Counted from the stretch's first letter, positions 1 to 5,934 are shown. The stretch is DNA of 5,934 bases from Crocinitomicaceae bacterium (GCA_018623405.1 JAAZVO010000172.1:1-5934); one strand, 5' to 3'. The notes: a model not told the origin generated them from the sequence alone. A program made the numbers and translations.

Positions 1-1
1 A

Positions 2-472
2 AGAATAAACAAAGCTGTTTTTTTAGCTCCTGACGGAATTGTAATTAACCCTTGGTATAAGCTAATGACAAATACCCAAACAGGTAAGGTTTTATCGAAA
101 TGGTTTGGAAGGTCAAGTTTTGGTATTCCTCAAATGCTAAAAATTACTACTACCCTAAAGGTTACAAAGCCAACTCTAAAGCGATTTGTAGAGCATAACA
201 TTAGCTCCAAAGAAAAAAGAGAAAAAATTTATTGGGTTTGGCAAACCTTTAGAGAAATAAAACCCAATCATGAAATTATTGCAAAAAATTTATCCAAAGT
301 CGATACTGAGGTTTTTGTATTTCTTGGAAAATTTGATGTAGCCATAAAAGATATTTATCAAAAAAGACTAACCCATTTTTACGGTGACAGGGTAAATGTT
401 AAGGTTTTGCCTCTTGGTCACAATCTTTTTAAGGAATTGTTAAAGCCTGAGTTTCAAAAAATATGGCAATAA
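2..472 (+). CDS. Alpha/beta-hydrolase fold protein, C-terminal part (5' end outside window)
   Basis: The reading frame is open from base 2, so the gene begins upstream of the window; the ATG at 65 is internal and not a credible start. The 156 visible residues start with a segment containing FLAPDGI and NPWYK, which resembles the region after the nucleophile strand in Bacteroidota alpha/beta-hydrolases. Near the end are a short beta strand followed by FLGKFD (Asp at visible residue 112) and LPLGHNLF (His at visible residue 140). These fit the acid and the histidine of a Ser-Asp-His triad; the nucleophile elbow (GxSxG) would lie before the window. The substrate cannot be told: esterases, lipases, haloperoxidase-like and C-C hydrolases share this fold. 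The gene ends in TAA just before a hairpin and converges on rpmH. Fold assignment is fairly sure, function is not. Confidence 0.72.
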   Translation, partial: RINKAVFLAPDGIVINPWYKLMTNTQTGKVLSKWFGRSSFGIPQMLKITTTLKVTKPTLKRFVEHNISSKEKREKIYWVWQTFREIKPNHEIIAKNLSKVDTEVFVFLGKFDVAIKDIYQKRLTHFYGDRVNVKVLPLGHNLFKELLKPEFQKIWQ

Positions 473-474
473 AA

Positions 475-500
475 AACCCCTTCCAACTATGAAAGGGGTT
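475..500 (-). terminator. Rho-independent terminator of rpmH, possibly bidirectional
   Basis: An 8-bp perfect inverted repeat (AACCCCTT at 475-482 and AAGGGGTT at 493-500) encloses a 10-base loop. Read on the minus strand the stem is followed directly by a run of T (the A-run at 471-476), the classic intrinsic terminator layout, and it lies 25 bases beyond the rpmH stop. On the plus strand it sits 2 bases after the hydrolase stop but lacks a good downstream T-run, so termination in that direction would be weaker. Confidence 0.75.
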
Positions 501-524
501 CTAAGTATTGCATAAACTACTTTA

Positions 525-692
525 TTAAAAAGTACTTCCTTTTCTTTTGATTGAATCTGAAACAGATAATCTTTTTCTTCCTTTTGCTCTTCTAGAGGCT
601 AAAACCTTTCTTCCGTTTTTTGAAGCCATTCTAGATCTAAAGCCGTGCTTATTTCTTCTTTTCCTGTTCGAAGGTTGAAATGTTCTTTTCAT
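525..692 (-). CDS. rpmH: 50S ribosomal protein L34
   Basis: This small gene encodes 55 residues beginning MKRTFQPSNRKRRNKHGFRS and continuing with MASKNGRKVL and a basic RRAKGRKRLSVS segment, which is the L34 signature over essentially its whole length. L34 is a tiny, highly basic protein of the large ribosomal subunit. The family is usually about 44-53 residues, so this copy is a little longer, with a divergent tail ending KRKGSTF. Two TAA stops lie in tandem at the end. The ATG at 692 is fixed by the conserved MKRTFQPS start. The gene stands alone with its own promoter and terminator; rnpA and dnaA, its neighbours in many bacteria, are not next to it here: a hydrolase lies downstream and an ABC exporter is divergent upstream. 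Confidence 0.96.
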   Translation of the reverse strand: MKRTFQPSNRKRRNKHGFRSRMASKNGRKVLASRRAKGRKRLSVSDSIKRKGSTF

Positions 693-725
693 CTTTCTTA
701 GATTTCCTGTTCAAATTTGAGCGTG

Positions 726-756
726 CAAAAATAACTTTCTTTTTCATCACACCAAA
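726..756 (-). promoter_or_regulatory. Bacteroidota-type promoter of rpmH
   Basis: Read on the minus strand, TTTG (753-756) is followed after exactly 19 bases by TATTTTTG (726-733). This is a full match to the Bacteroidota housekeeping sigma consensus TTTG-N19-TAnnTTTG. The transcription start would fall near 718-721, giving a leader of roughly 25-30 bases before the rpmH ATG. A strong promoter is expected for a ribosomal protein gene. Assignment is by motif only. Confidence 0.72.
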
Positions 757-774
757 CAATTTTGCCCAATTTTG
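757..774. repeat. Direct repeat CAATTTTG x2, 10-base period
   Basis: CAATTTTG occurs at 757-764 and again at 767-774, separated by two C. The period of 10 bases is about one helical turn. The pair lies between the rpmH -33 element and the candidate -7 element of the ABC gene, and the first copy contains that gene's candidate -33 TTTG. It could be an operator for a protein binding one face of the helix, or chance similarity in AT-rich DNA. Confidence 0.4.
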
Positions 775-790
775 ATTAAAATTATACTTG
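761..790 (+). promoter_or_regulatory. Candidate promoter of the ABC exporter gene
   Basis: TTTG at 761-764 is followed after 18 bases by TATACTTG at 783-790, a 7 of 8 match to the Bacteroidota -7 motif TAnnTTTG. Spacing is one base shorter than the usual 19. A start of transcription 5-8 bases downstream would fall at about 795-798, leaving almost no leader before the ATG at 801. Weaker than the rpmH promoter because of the mismatch and spacing. Confidence 0.45.
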
Positions 791-800
791 CACTAGCATT

Positions 801-2552
801 ATGAGTAAAAAATTGCCAAAACTAAAGAGGGAAAGCCTCAAGAAATTTCTCCAATTACTGAGGTTTTTTGCGCCTTACAAATGGATTTTCTTTATAGGAT
901 TAATTTTTTTGTTTTTATCAAGCGCTGCTACATTAGCCTTTCCATATTTACTTGGCGATTTAATCGACGCCAACAATCAAGATAGAATTGGGGAACTTGC
1001 TTTAATACTGTTGGGAATATTTTTAGCCAATGCAGTTTTCTCTTTCTTTAGAATTTATTTATTCGAAATTGTTACTCAAAAAGGACTCGCAAAGCTTAGA
1101 AAAGCTACCTATGAAAATCTAATTCATCTTCCTTTAAAGTTTTTTAATGAAAGAAGGGTGGGCGAAATTAGCTCTAGACTAACATCTGATATTGCACTTC
1201 TTCAAAGCACATTCACAACCTCAATTGCTGAGTTTTTAAGGCAAATAATTACCATTTCGGGTGGGGTTTTTATGCTCTCAACCATTTCAATTAAGCTAAC
1301 CCTTTTTATGTTGGCTGTGGTTCCTGTTATTGCGCTAATAGCCATAATTTTCGGAAGGTTTATTCAGCGATACTCAAAAAAAACGCAGGCTGTTATTGCA
1401 GACTCCAACACCATAGTTGAAGAAACATTGCAGGGTGTACAAAATGTAAAAAGCTTTACAAATGAATTATTCGAGCTAAGCAGATATACCCAAAAAGTAA
1501 ACGAAATTGTTTCTATTTCTCTTAAAAATGCACTTTTCAGAGGTGGATTTGTATCATTCATAATTTTCGGGTTATTTGGCGCTATTGTAGGTGTGGTTTG
1601 GTACGGTTTAATTTTGAAATCTGAAGGTGTAATTTCTCAAGGAGACCTATTCTCCTTTGTTTTATACACTGTTTTTGTTGGGGCATCTTTTGGTGGCGTG
1701 GCTGATGTTTATGCTCAAATTGTTAAAGCAACAGGAGCCTCAGAACAATTATTAGAGCTATTAGGTGAAAAACCTGAGTATTTAAGTGATAATAAGGTTG
1801 AGTCCATTGCAATAAATGGAGAAATAAGTTTTGAGAATGTAACCTTTGCTTATCCTTCTAGAAAAGACATTAAAGTTTTAGATAATTTAAATTTTCATAT
1901 TTCAAGTGGCAAAAAGGTTGCTTTTGTTGGTTCCTCCGGGGCAGGAAAATCTACCATTATCTCTTTAATATTAAAGTTTTATAACATCAATAATGGAGAA
2001 ATAAAAATAGACAATGAACCAATAAACTCTTTTCCGCTTAAAGGTTTAAGAAAGCAAATGGCTATAGTACCTCAAGAGGTAATGTTATTTGGTGGAACCA
2101 TAGAAGACAACATTAAATATGGTAACCCAAATGCTTCTGAAAATGAAATAATTAATGCAGCAAAAGAGGCAAATGCAATGGAGTTTATTAAAGATTTCCC
2201 AAATGGTTTTAAAACGTTAGTTGGCGAACGAGGAGTACAACTTTCGGGCGGACAGAAACAAAGAATTGCTATTGCTCGGGCGGTACTCAGAAATCCGAAA
2301 ATTTTAATTTTAGATGAAGCTACAAGTGCACTAGATTCAAAATCAGAAAAGTTAGTGCAAGATGCTTTAGAGAAACTTATGCAAAACCGAACCTCTATAA
2401 TAATTGCTCACAGGTTAAGCACTATTAAAAATGCAGATAAAATAATGGTGATAGAAAAAGGTAAGTTAATAGAAGAAGGAACTTACGAGCAGCTGATTTC
2501 AAAAAATGAAGGGGTTTTTAAAAGTCTCGCAGAACTACAACAAACAAGTTAA
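801..2552 (+). CDS. ABC exporter half-transporter, MsbA-like (fused membrane and ATPase domains)
   Basis: A 583-residue half-transporter of the ABCB/MsbA type that should work as an inner-membrane homodimer exporting a lipid or other hydrophobic substrate using ATP. Residues about 25-310 form the membrane domain with six likely helices (roughly 28-50, 64-88, 145-163, 165-187, 250-271, 283-303). Residues about 340-575 form the nucleotide-binding domain: A-loop Tyr351, Walker A GSSGAGKST (377-385), Q-loop Gln425, signature LSGGQ (481-485), Walker B ILILDE (501-506) with Glu506 as catalytic base, D-loop SALD (509-512) and H-loop His537. All motifs are intact. The ATG at 801 is preferred because the next Met is at 158, inside the membrane domain. 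No Shine-Dalgarno sequence is visible. Its stop codon overlaps that of rsmG. Lipid A core flipping is possible, but multidrug export cannot be excluded, so no symbol is given. Confidence 0.93.
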   Translation: MSKKLPKLKRESLKKFLQLLRFFAPYKWIFFIGLIFLFLSSAATLAFPYLLGDLIDANNQDRIGELALILLGIFLANAVFSFFRIYLFEIVTQKGLAKLRKATYENLIHLPLKFFNERRVGEISSRLTSDIALLQSTFTTSIAEFLRQIITISGGVFMLSTISIKLTLFMLAVVPVIALIAIIFGRFIQRYSKKTQAVIADSNTIVEETLQGVQNVKSFTNELFELSRYTQKVNEIVSISLKNALFRGGFVSFIIFGLFGAIVGVVWYGLILKSEGVISQGDLFSFVLYTVFVGASFGGVADVYAQIVKATGASEQLLELLGEKPEYLSDNKVESIAINGEISFENVTFAYPSRKDIKVLDNLNFHISSGKKVAFVGSSGAGKSTIISLILKFYNINNGEIKIDNEPINSFPLKGLRKQMAIVPQEVMLFGGTIEDNIKYGNPNASENEIINAAKEANAMEFIKDFPNGFKTLVGERGVQLSGGQKQRIAIARAVLRNPKILILDEATSALDSKSEKLVQDALEKLMQNRTSIIIAHRLSTIKNADKIMVIEKGKLIEEGTYEQLISKNEGVFKSLAELQQTS

Positions 2553-3160
2553 AAGTTAATTTCAACTACTTTTTTTGTTTCGAAGAATTGCTCCTCAAAT
2601 ACTTTGTTTAAGGCATGTACATTAACAAGTTTTTTACATTCCTTAATTTCTTCTGTTAAATCACCACCTTTTAAAGAAATTAGTTTTGCTCCAGGAAGGT
2701 ATTTTCCTTTAGTCCATAAAAGTAGTTTAGCTAATGGAGCCACTGCTCTATTGGTAACATAATGAAACTTTTTAGATATATCTTCTACCCTAGCATTAAC
2801 CGCTTTAACATTTTTAAGTTCAAGGGCGGTGGCTATTTCTGAAACTATTTTTATTTTTTTGCCAATTGAGTCAACCAAAATAAAATCCGTTTCAGGAAAC
2901 AATATGGCGAGTGGAATTCCTGGAAAACCACCACCTGTACCTATATCTAAAACCTTTTGGTGAGGTTTAAAAGTGTTGAATTTCGCAATTGAAAGCGAGT
3001 GTAACACATGACGCTCAAAAAATTGATCGAAATCTTTTCTTGAAACTACGTTGATTTTTGCATTCCATAATTCATATAGAGTTTTCAACTCCAATAGCTT
3101 TTGCTTTTTAACTGAAGCAATTTCAGGAAAATACTTTTTTAGCAACTGCTCGTCTGACAT
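2549..3160 (-). CDS. rsmG: 16S rRNA (guanine-N7)-methyltransferase RsmG (GidB)
   Basis: A 203-residue SAM-dependent methyltransferase of the usual RsmG length, which makes m7G at position 527 (E. coli numbering) in the 530 loop of 16S rRNA. Characteristic features in order: the N-terminal WNAKINVVSR segment (32-41), HVLHSL (51-56), the SAM-binding loop LDIGTGGGFPG (71-81), VDSIGKK (96-102) at the second strand, NARVED (122-127), NRAVAPL (137-143) and LKGG (163-166). All are conserved, so the enzyme should be active. It is the last gene of the operon; its ATG shares one base with the sigma factor stop (TAATG), pointing to translational coupling. Its own TAA stop overlaps that of the convergent ABC gene, so no terminator fits between them. 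Confidence 0.96.
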   Translation of the reverse strand: MSDEQLLKKYFPEIASVKKQKLLELKTLYELWNAKINVVSRKDFDQFFERHVLHSLSIAKFNTFKPHQKVLDIGTGGGFPGIPLAILFPETDFILVDSIGKKIKIVSEIATALELKNVKAVNARVEDISKKFHYVTNRAVAPLAKLLLWTKGKYLPGAKLISLKGGDLTEEIKECKKLVNVHALNKVFEEQFFETKKVVEINF

Positions 3161-3765
3161 TAGAACTTATCTTTATTGTTCAACAAAATATGTTGTAATA
3201 ATGCCTTAGCTCTGAATAACCTTGCTTTTACAGTCCCAACAGGAATATTTAACTCCTTCGATATTTCTTCATACGAAAACTCTTTAAAATATCTAAGCTC
3301 AATTAATTTCCTATATTTTTGGGTAATCATATTTACCACCTTATGCACAATATCTTGTTTTTGATGAAGAATTGTGAGTTTTTCAGGGTCTTTTGATTCT
3401 GACTTTATTTCAGCATAATAATTACTTCCCTCATCATCAGAAAACGGCTGATCTATAGAAATAAGATTAGCTCTTTTTTTTCTCAAAAAATCGATAGCAC
3501 TATTAGTGGCAATTTTAAAAAACCATGTGCTAAAGGCAAATGTAGGTTGATAAGAATCTAAGTTTTTAAATGCCTTCGCAAATGACTCCATGGTTAAATC
3601 ATCAGCATCATCTGCATTACCAAACATTTTTAACAGCATATAGTGCACAGGCCTTTTGTACCTATCCATAATATCGGCATAGGCATGCTCATCTCCTGCT
3701 AAAGCCTTTTGTATAAGCTTATAGTCTTCCTTTCCTTTATCACTTAAATGCTCTAATGCTTCCAA
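3160..3765 (-). CDS. ECF-type sigma-70 family RNA polymerase sigma factor
   Basis: A 201-residue sigma factor with only regions 2 and 4, the ECF layout. Region 2 spans about 25-97: DADDLTMESFAKAF (52-65) is the core-binding part, and FSTWFFKIATNSAIDFLRKK (78-97) the -10 recognition helix. A charged linker (about 100-135) leads to region 4 (about 137-192), whose helix-turn-helix is YEEISKELNIPVGTVKARLF (165-184), recognising the -35. The start is TTG at 3763-3765: an in-frame TAA lies only four codons upstream and the next ATG (codon 33) would cut into region 2, while AAGGAA lies 5 bases before the TTG. The gene overlaps the glycosyltransferase by 13 bases and rsmG by one. No anti-sigma (FecR-like, zinc-anti-sigma) gene is present in the window, so it may be controlled by transcription or by a partner elsewhere. 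The sequence resembles the widespread Bacteroidota RpoE-like ECF factors. Confidence 0.92.
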   Translation of the reverse strand: MEALEHLSDKGKEDYKLIQKALAGDEHAYADIMDRYKRPVHYMLLKMFGNADDADDLTMESFAKAFKNLDSYQPTFAFSTWFFKIATNSAIDFLRKKRANLISIDQPFSDDEGSNYYAEIKSESKDPEKLTILHQKQDIVHKVVNMITQKYRKLIELRYFKEFSYEEISKELNIPVGTVKARLFRAKALLQHILLNNKDKF

Positions 3766-4889
3766 GATATTTCCTTATCAAATTGTTTTAACACTGGAAA
3801 AACAAGTTGTAACATTAATACTAAAGGTTCTAACAATGGCCAACGCCAAAAAACAGTCAAATTAGTCATGCTTTTGGCAGGGAGATAACTCAATATCATT
3901 CTAACCATCCACAAACCAATAAATATTGGTATAAAAGTAAGGGCATAAGTTGGAAAAAGCACCTCCATAAAGGCAAAACTGATATAAATCAGTAATCTGC
4001 TGAATAGCAAAAAACTTAATAATGTCTTTTTGGAAAGCGGATAAAATTTGAATGTGGAAACATGTCTTTTCTTTTGATTGAACCATGCAGAAAAAGAAGT
4101 TTCTGATTTTGAAAGTGTTATCGCCTCCTTTGCTAAAATAAAATCGGTTTTAGCGTCTTTTGCTACTTGATTTACGAATAAATCATCGTCTCCAGATTTT
4201 AGGTGAGCGTGCTTTGCAAAACCTTTATGTTTAAAAAAGAGGCTTTTAGTGTAACCAAAATTTCTACCTACTGCCATGTAGGGCATCCTCCAAACAATGG
4301 CGGCAAAATAATCTAAAGCTATTTGTAAAGTATCTGTTCTAACAAGAATATTTACTAAGCTTTTTTGGGGATAAAATCCACCATATCCAATTACCAAATT
4401 ATTTCCTTTCGAAAAAGACCTCCCAAAGTGTTTTAACCAATTGGTTGAACTTGGTCTACAATCCGCATCTGTGAATACTAAATGCTCGTAATTGGCAGAT
4501 TTAATTGCTATGGTTAAGGCAAACTTTTTCCCTCCTTGAAACTTGTTACTCTCTTTAACAAAAGTTTTTTTTAGCTTAGGATATCTTGATTCCAACGCAA
4601 TAAGAACATCTTGGGTGTTATCATAAGAGCAATCATCAACTACCACTACTTCGAATTCAGGATAATCTTGCTGAAAAATTGCAGGAATTAATTCCATAAG
4701 GTTTTCTGCTTCGTTACGGGCTGCCACAATTATTGAAATAGGAGGTAGATTTTTATCGTTTGGTTTGGTTTGGTTTCTTAATCTTAGCCAAAGCCTACCA
4801 TACCATAAAATTTTGAAAATCAACAAGAAGCTAATTACCCCAATAAATACTACAAAATATGGTTGACCCGCTAAATACACTGTGCTCAA
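3753..4889 (-). CDS. Membrane-bound family 2 glycosyltransferase
   Basis: A 378-residue GT2 (GT-A fold) enzyme that transfers a sugar from a nucleotide-sugar donor on the cytoplasmic face of the inner membrane. An N-terminal helix (about 11-30) is followed by the catalytic domain (about 51-280): ISIIVAARNE (51-60), VVVVDDCSYDNT (81-92), the metal-binding TDAD (140-143), GDDD (233-236) as likely catalytic-base region, and QKKRH (272-276) where processive enzymes have QxxRW. Three more hydrophobic segments close the protein (about 289-309, 313-335, 346-366). The start is uncertain: TTG at 4887-4889 is the first conventional candidate, GTG at 4878-4880 is an alternative, and no ATG occurs before codon 65. 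Upstream the frame stays open to a TAA at 4920-4922. It is the first gene of an operon with the sigma factor and rsmG. Acceptor and sugar are unknown; glycolipid or exopolysaccharide synthesis would fit. A pentanucleotide repeat lies in codons 38-44. Confidence 0.9.
   Translation of the reverse strand: MSTVYLAGQPYFVVFIGVISFLLIFKILWYGRLWLRLRNQTKPNDKNLPPISIIVAARNEAENLMELIPAIFQQDYPEFEVVVVDDCSYDNTQDVLIALESRYPKLKKTFVKESNKFQGGKKFALTIAIKSANYEHLVFTDADCRPSSTNWLKHFGRSFSKGNNLVIGYGGFYPQKSLVNILVRTDTLQIALDYFAAIVWRMPYMAVGRNFGYTKSLFFKHKGFAKHAHLKSGDDDLFVNQVAKDAKTDFILAKEAITLSKSETSFSAWFNQKKRHVSTFKFYPLSKKTLLSFLLFSRLLIYISFAFMEVLFPTYALTFIPIFIGLWMVRMILSYLPAKSMTNLTVFWRWPLLEPLVLMLQLVFPVLKQFDKEISWKH
3771..3776 (-). 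promoter_or_regulatory. Shine-Dalgarno-like site deciding the sigma factor TTG start
   Basis: AAGGAA on the minus strand, five bases before the TTG at 3765, lies inside the last codons of the glycosyltransferase gene. Such a site is notable because the other genes here lack one. It supports TTG as the true start and allows re-initiation by ribosomes finishing the upstream gene. Confidence 0.5.
4758..4776. repeat. GTTTG pentanucleotide tandem repeat, 3.8 copies, inside glycosyltransferase gene
   Basis: On the plus strand GTTTG is repeated three times and followed by GTTT, perfect over 19 bases. On the coding (minus) strand it encodes the segment around NQTKPN (39-44), the linker between the N-terminal helix and the catalytic domain. 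A five-base unit is not a multiple of three, so slippage would shift the frame. Loss of one unit would create TAA at 4755-4753 immediately after the repeat; gain would reach TAA about nine codons later. Confidence 0.8.
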
Positions 4890-4992
4890 TAATAGCTGAT
4901 AAATAATGGCCTTTAGAATTTAATTAAAGTGTTTTATCAACCAATTTCCCACATTAAGTTTTTAACCTCACCTTTGCCGAAATTTATCTTTC
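4890..4992. promoter_or_regulatory. Divergent intergenic region between the glycosyltransferase operon and tgt
   Basis: This 103-base AT-rich gap must hold promoters for both directions, but neither is clear. For tgt (+), TAAGTTTT (4955-4962) with TTTT 19 bases upstream (4932-4935), or CACCTTTG (4969-4976), each miss the TAnnTTTG consensus by one base and lack a proper TTTG at -33. For the minus operon no convincing pair is seen. A 10-base palindrome TTTAATTAAA lies at 4919-4928. No Shine-Dalgarno sequence precedes tgt. Confidence 0.3.
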
Positions 4993-5934
4993 ATGTTTGA
5001 TATTTTGCAGAAAGACCCACATTCAAACGCTAGAACAGGAGTATTAAATACCCCACATGGAGAAATACCAACGCCTATCTTCATGCCTGTTGGTACCGTT
5101 GGCTCAGTAAAGGGGGTTTACCATAGGGATTTAATAAATGAGGTTAAAGCAAAAATAATTCTTGGCAATACCTACCATCTATATTTAAGACCCGGAACTG
5201 ATTTACTTCATGAATTTGGAGGCCTACATAAGTTTATGAATTGGGAAAAACCCATATTGACAGATAGTGGTGGTTATCAAGTTTTCTCTTTAGCCGATAA
5301 TAGAAAAATAACTGAAGAGGGCGCCAAGTTTGCTTCGCACATTGATGGCTCTAAACATATGTTCTCGCCTGAAAGGTCAATGGAAATACAAAGATTTATA
5401 GGTGCTGATATTATAATGGCATTTGATGAGTGTCCACCTTATCCATCAACATATCAATATGCTAAAGACTCCATGAATCTTACACATAGGTGGTTAGATA
5501 GGTGTATAAATTATTTAACCGAAAATGAACCAAAATACGGTTATAATCAAATGTTATTTCCAATTGTACAAGGAAGCACTTTTGAAGACCTAAGAAAGGC
5601 TTCATCAGAATTTGTTGCCGAAAAAAACTGTGAAGGAAATGCAATTGGTGGACTTTCTGTAGGCGAGCCTGCAGAAGACATGTATAAACACACCGAATTG
5701 GTTTGCAATATTTTACCCAAAGAAAAACCTCGTTACCTGATGGGAGTTGGAACCCCTTGGAATATTTTGGAGTGTATTGCGTTAGGGGTTGATATGTTTG
5801 ATTGTGTGATGCCTACTCGAAATGGCAGAAATGGGCAAATTTTTACTTGGGATGGAGTTATAAATATTCGTAATAAAAAATGGGAAAGAGATTTTTCTGA
5901 AATCGATGCAACTTCCAATAGCTTTGCCGATAAA
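4993..5934 (+). CDS. tgt: tRNA-guanine transglycosylase (queuine/preQ1 insertion), 3' end outside window
   Basis: Bacterial Tgt swaps guanine at wobble position 34 of tRNAs with GUN anticodons (Asp, Asn, His, Tyr) for preQ1, a step toward queuosine. The first 314 residues are present, of about 375-380 expected; the frame is open to the last base. The start ATG gives MFDILQKDPHSNARTG, matching the family N-terminus. Visible hallmarks: TPIFMPVGTVGSVKG (27-41), GNTYHLYLRPG (58-68), LTDSGGYQVFSL (89-100) with catalytic Asp91, FDECPPY (144-150) with Asp145 in the base pocket, PIVQG (190-194), IGGLSVGE (218-225), YLMGVGTP (248-255) and FDCVMPTRNGRNG (269-281), whose Asp270 is the expected nucleophile and whose PTRNGRNG loop contacts tRNA. 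The CxCxxC...H zinc site lies beyond the window. It is transcribed divergently from the glycosyltransferase operon. Confidence 0.96.
   Translation, partial: MFDILQKDPHSNARTGVLNTPHGEIPTPIFMPVGTVGSVKGVYHRDLINEVKAKIILGNTYHLYLRPGTDLLHEFGGLHKFMNWEKPILTDSGGYQVFSLADNRKITEEGAKFASHIDGSKHMFSPERSMEIQRFIGADIIMAFDECPPYPSTYQYAKDSMNLTHRWLDRCINYLTENEPKYGYNQMLFPIVQGSTFEDLRKASSEFVAEKNCEGNAIGGLSVGEPAEDMYKHTELVCNILPKEKPRYLMGVGTPWNILECIALGVDMFDCVMPTRNGRNGQIFTWDGVINIRNKKWERDFSEIDATSNSFADK

Noticed and set aside
65..67. ATG at 65 as the start of a complete 135-residue gene
   Set aside because: The frame is open back to base 2 and those 21 codons (with LAPDGI and NPWY) match the hydrolase family, so the gene begins outside the window.
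649..747. A 32-codon minus-strand ORF (starting MKKKVIFARS) overlapping the start of rpmH in another frame
   Set aside because: It begins between the -33 and -7 elements of the rpmH promoter, so the rpmH transcript would not contain its start, and half of it is a shifted reading of L34.
1364..1561. 65-codon minus-strand ORF inside the ABC exporter
   Set aside because: Antisense shadow of a clearly coding membrane domain; no recognisable protein features.
2554..2576. Possible terminator after the ABC gene: AGTT/AACT stem then a T-run
   Set aside because: The stem is only four weak base pairs with a six-base loop, inside the rsmG coding region; the T-run encodes Lys codons of rsmG on the other strand.
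3176..3364. 62-codon plus-strand ORF opposite the sigma factor
   Set aside because: Lies opposite the region 4 coding sequence; the hydrophobic residues come from antisense reading of charged codons.
3901..4086. 61-codon minus-strand ORF within the glycosyltransferase
   Set aside because: Out-of-frame shadow of the C-terminal membrane helices on the same strand.
5733..5918. 61-codon minus-strand ORF opposite tgt
   Set aside because: Covers the strongly conserved catalytic part of tgt on the other strand; no independent support.

Overview
This AT-rich window looks like a chromosomal segment from a member of the Bacteroidota. Three things point there: the protein flavour (an MsbA-like ABC half-transporter, RsmG, an ECF-type sigma factor, Tgt and L34 all read like Bacteroidota versions), the general lack of Shine-Dalgarno sequences before the genes, and a textbook TTTG-N19-TAnnTTTG promoter in front of rpmH. 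The genus cannot be named from the sequence alone.

Layout from left to right. The end of an alpha/beta-hydrolase gene (+) runs in from before the window. It converges on rpmH (-, ribosomal protein L34, 525-692), with a short hairpin terminator between them. A 108-base divergent control region (693-800) separates rpmH from a 583-residue ABC exporter (+, 801-2552). The exporter meets, tail to tail, a three-gene operon read on the minus strand: a membrane-bound family 2 glycosyltransferase (4889-3753), then a sigma-70 family ECF-type factor (3765-3160), then rsmG (3160-2549). These three genes overlap by 13 bases and 1 base. A second divergent intergenic region (4890-4992) precedes tgt (+, 4993 to the window end), which is cut off before its zinc-binding C-terminus.

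Functionally this is mostly housekeeping: translation (L34, 16S rRNA m7G methylation by RsmG, queuosine insertion into tRNA by Tgt), envelope work (ABC exporter, glycosyltransferase) and transcription control (sigma factor). I see no mobile element, CRISPR array, tRNA, toxin-antitoxin pair or recognisable new system.

The details most worth a second look are a 3.8-copy GTTTG repeat inside the glycosyltransferase gene, where gain or loss of one unit would stop translation almost at once; an ECF sigma factor coupled to rsmG with no visible anti-sigma gene; two TTG starts in the same operon; an ABC gene that may be nearly leaderless; and two convergent genes whose stop codons share one TTAA palindrome.
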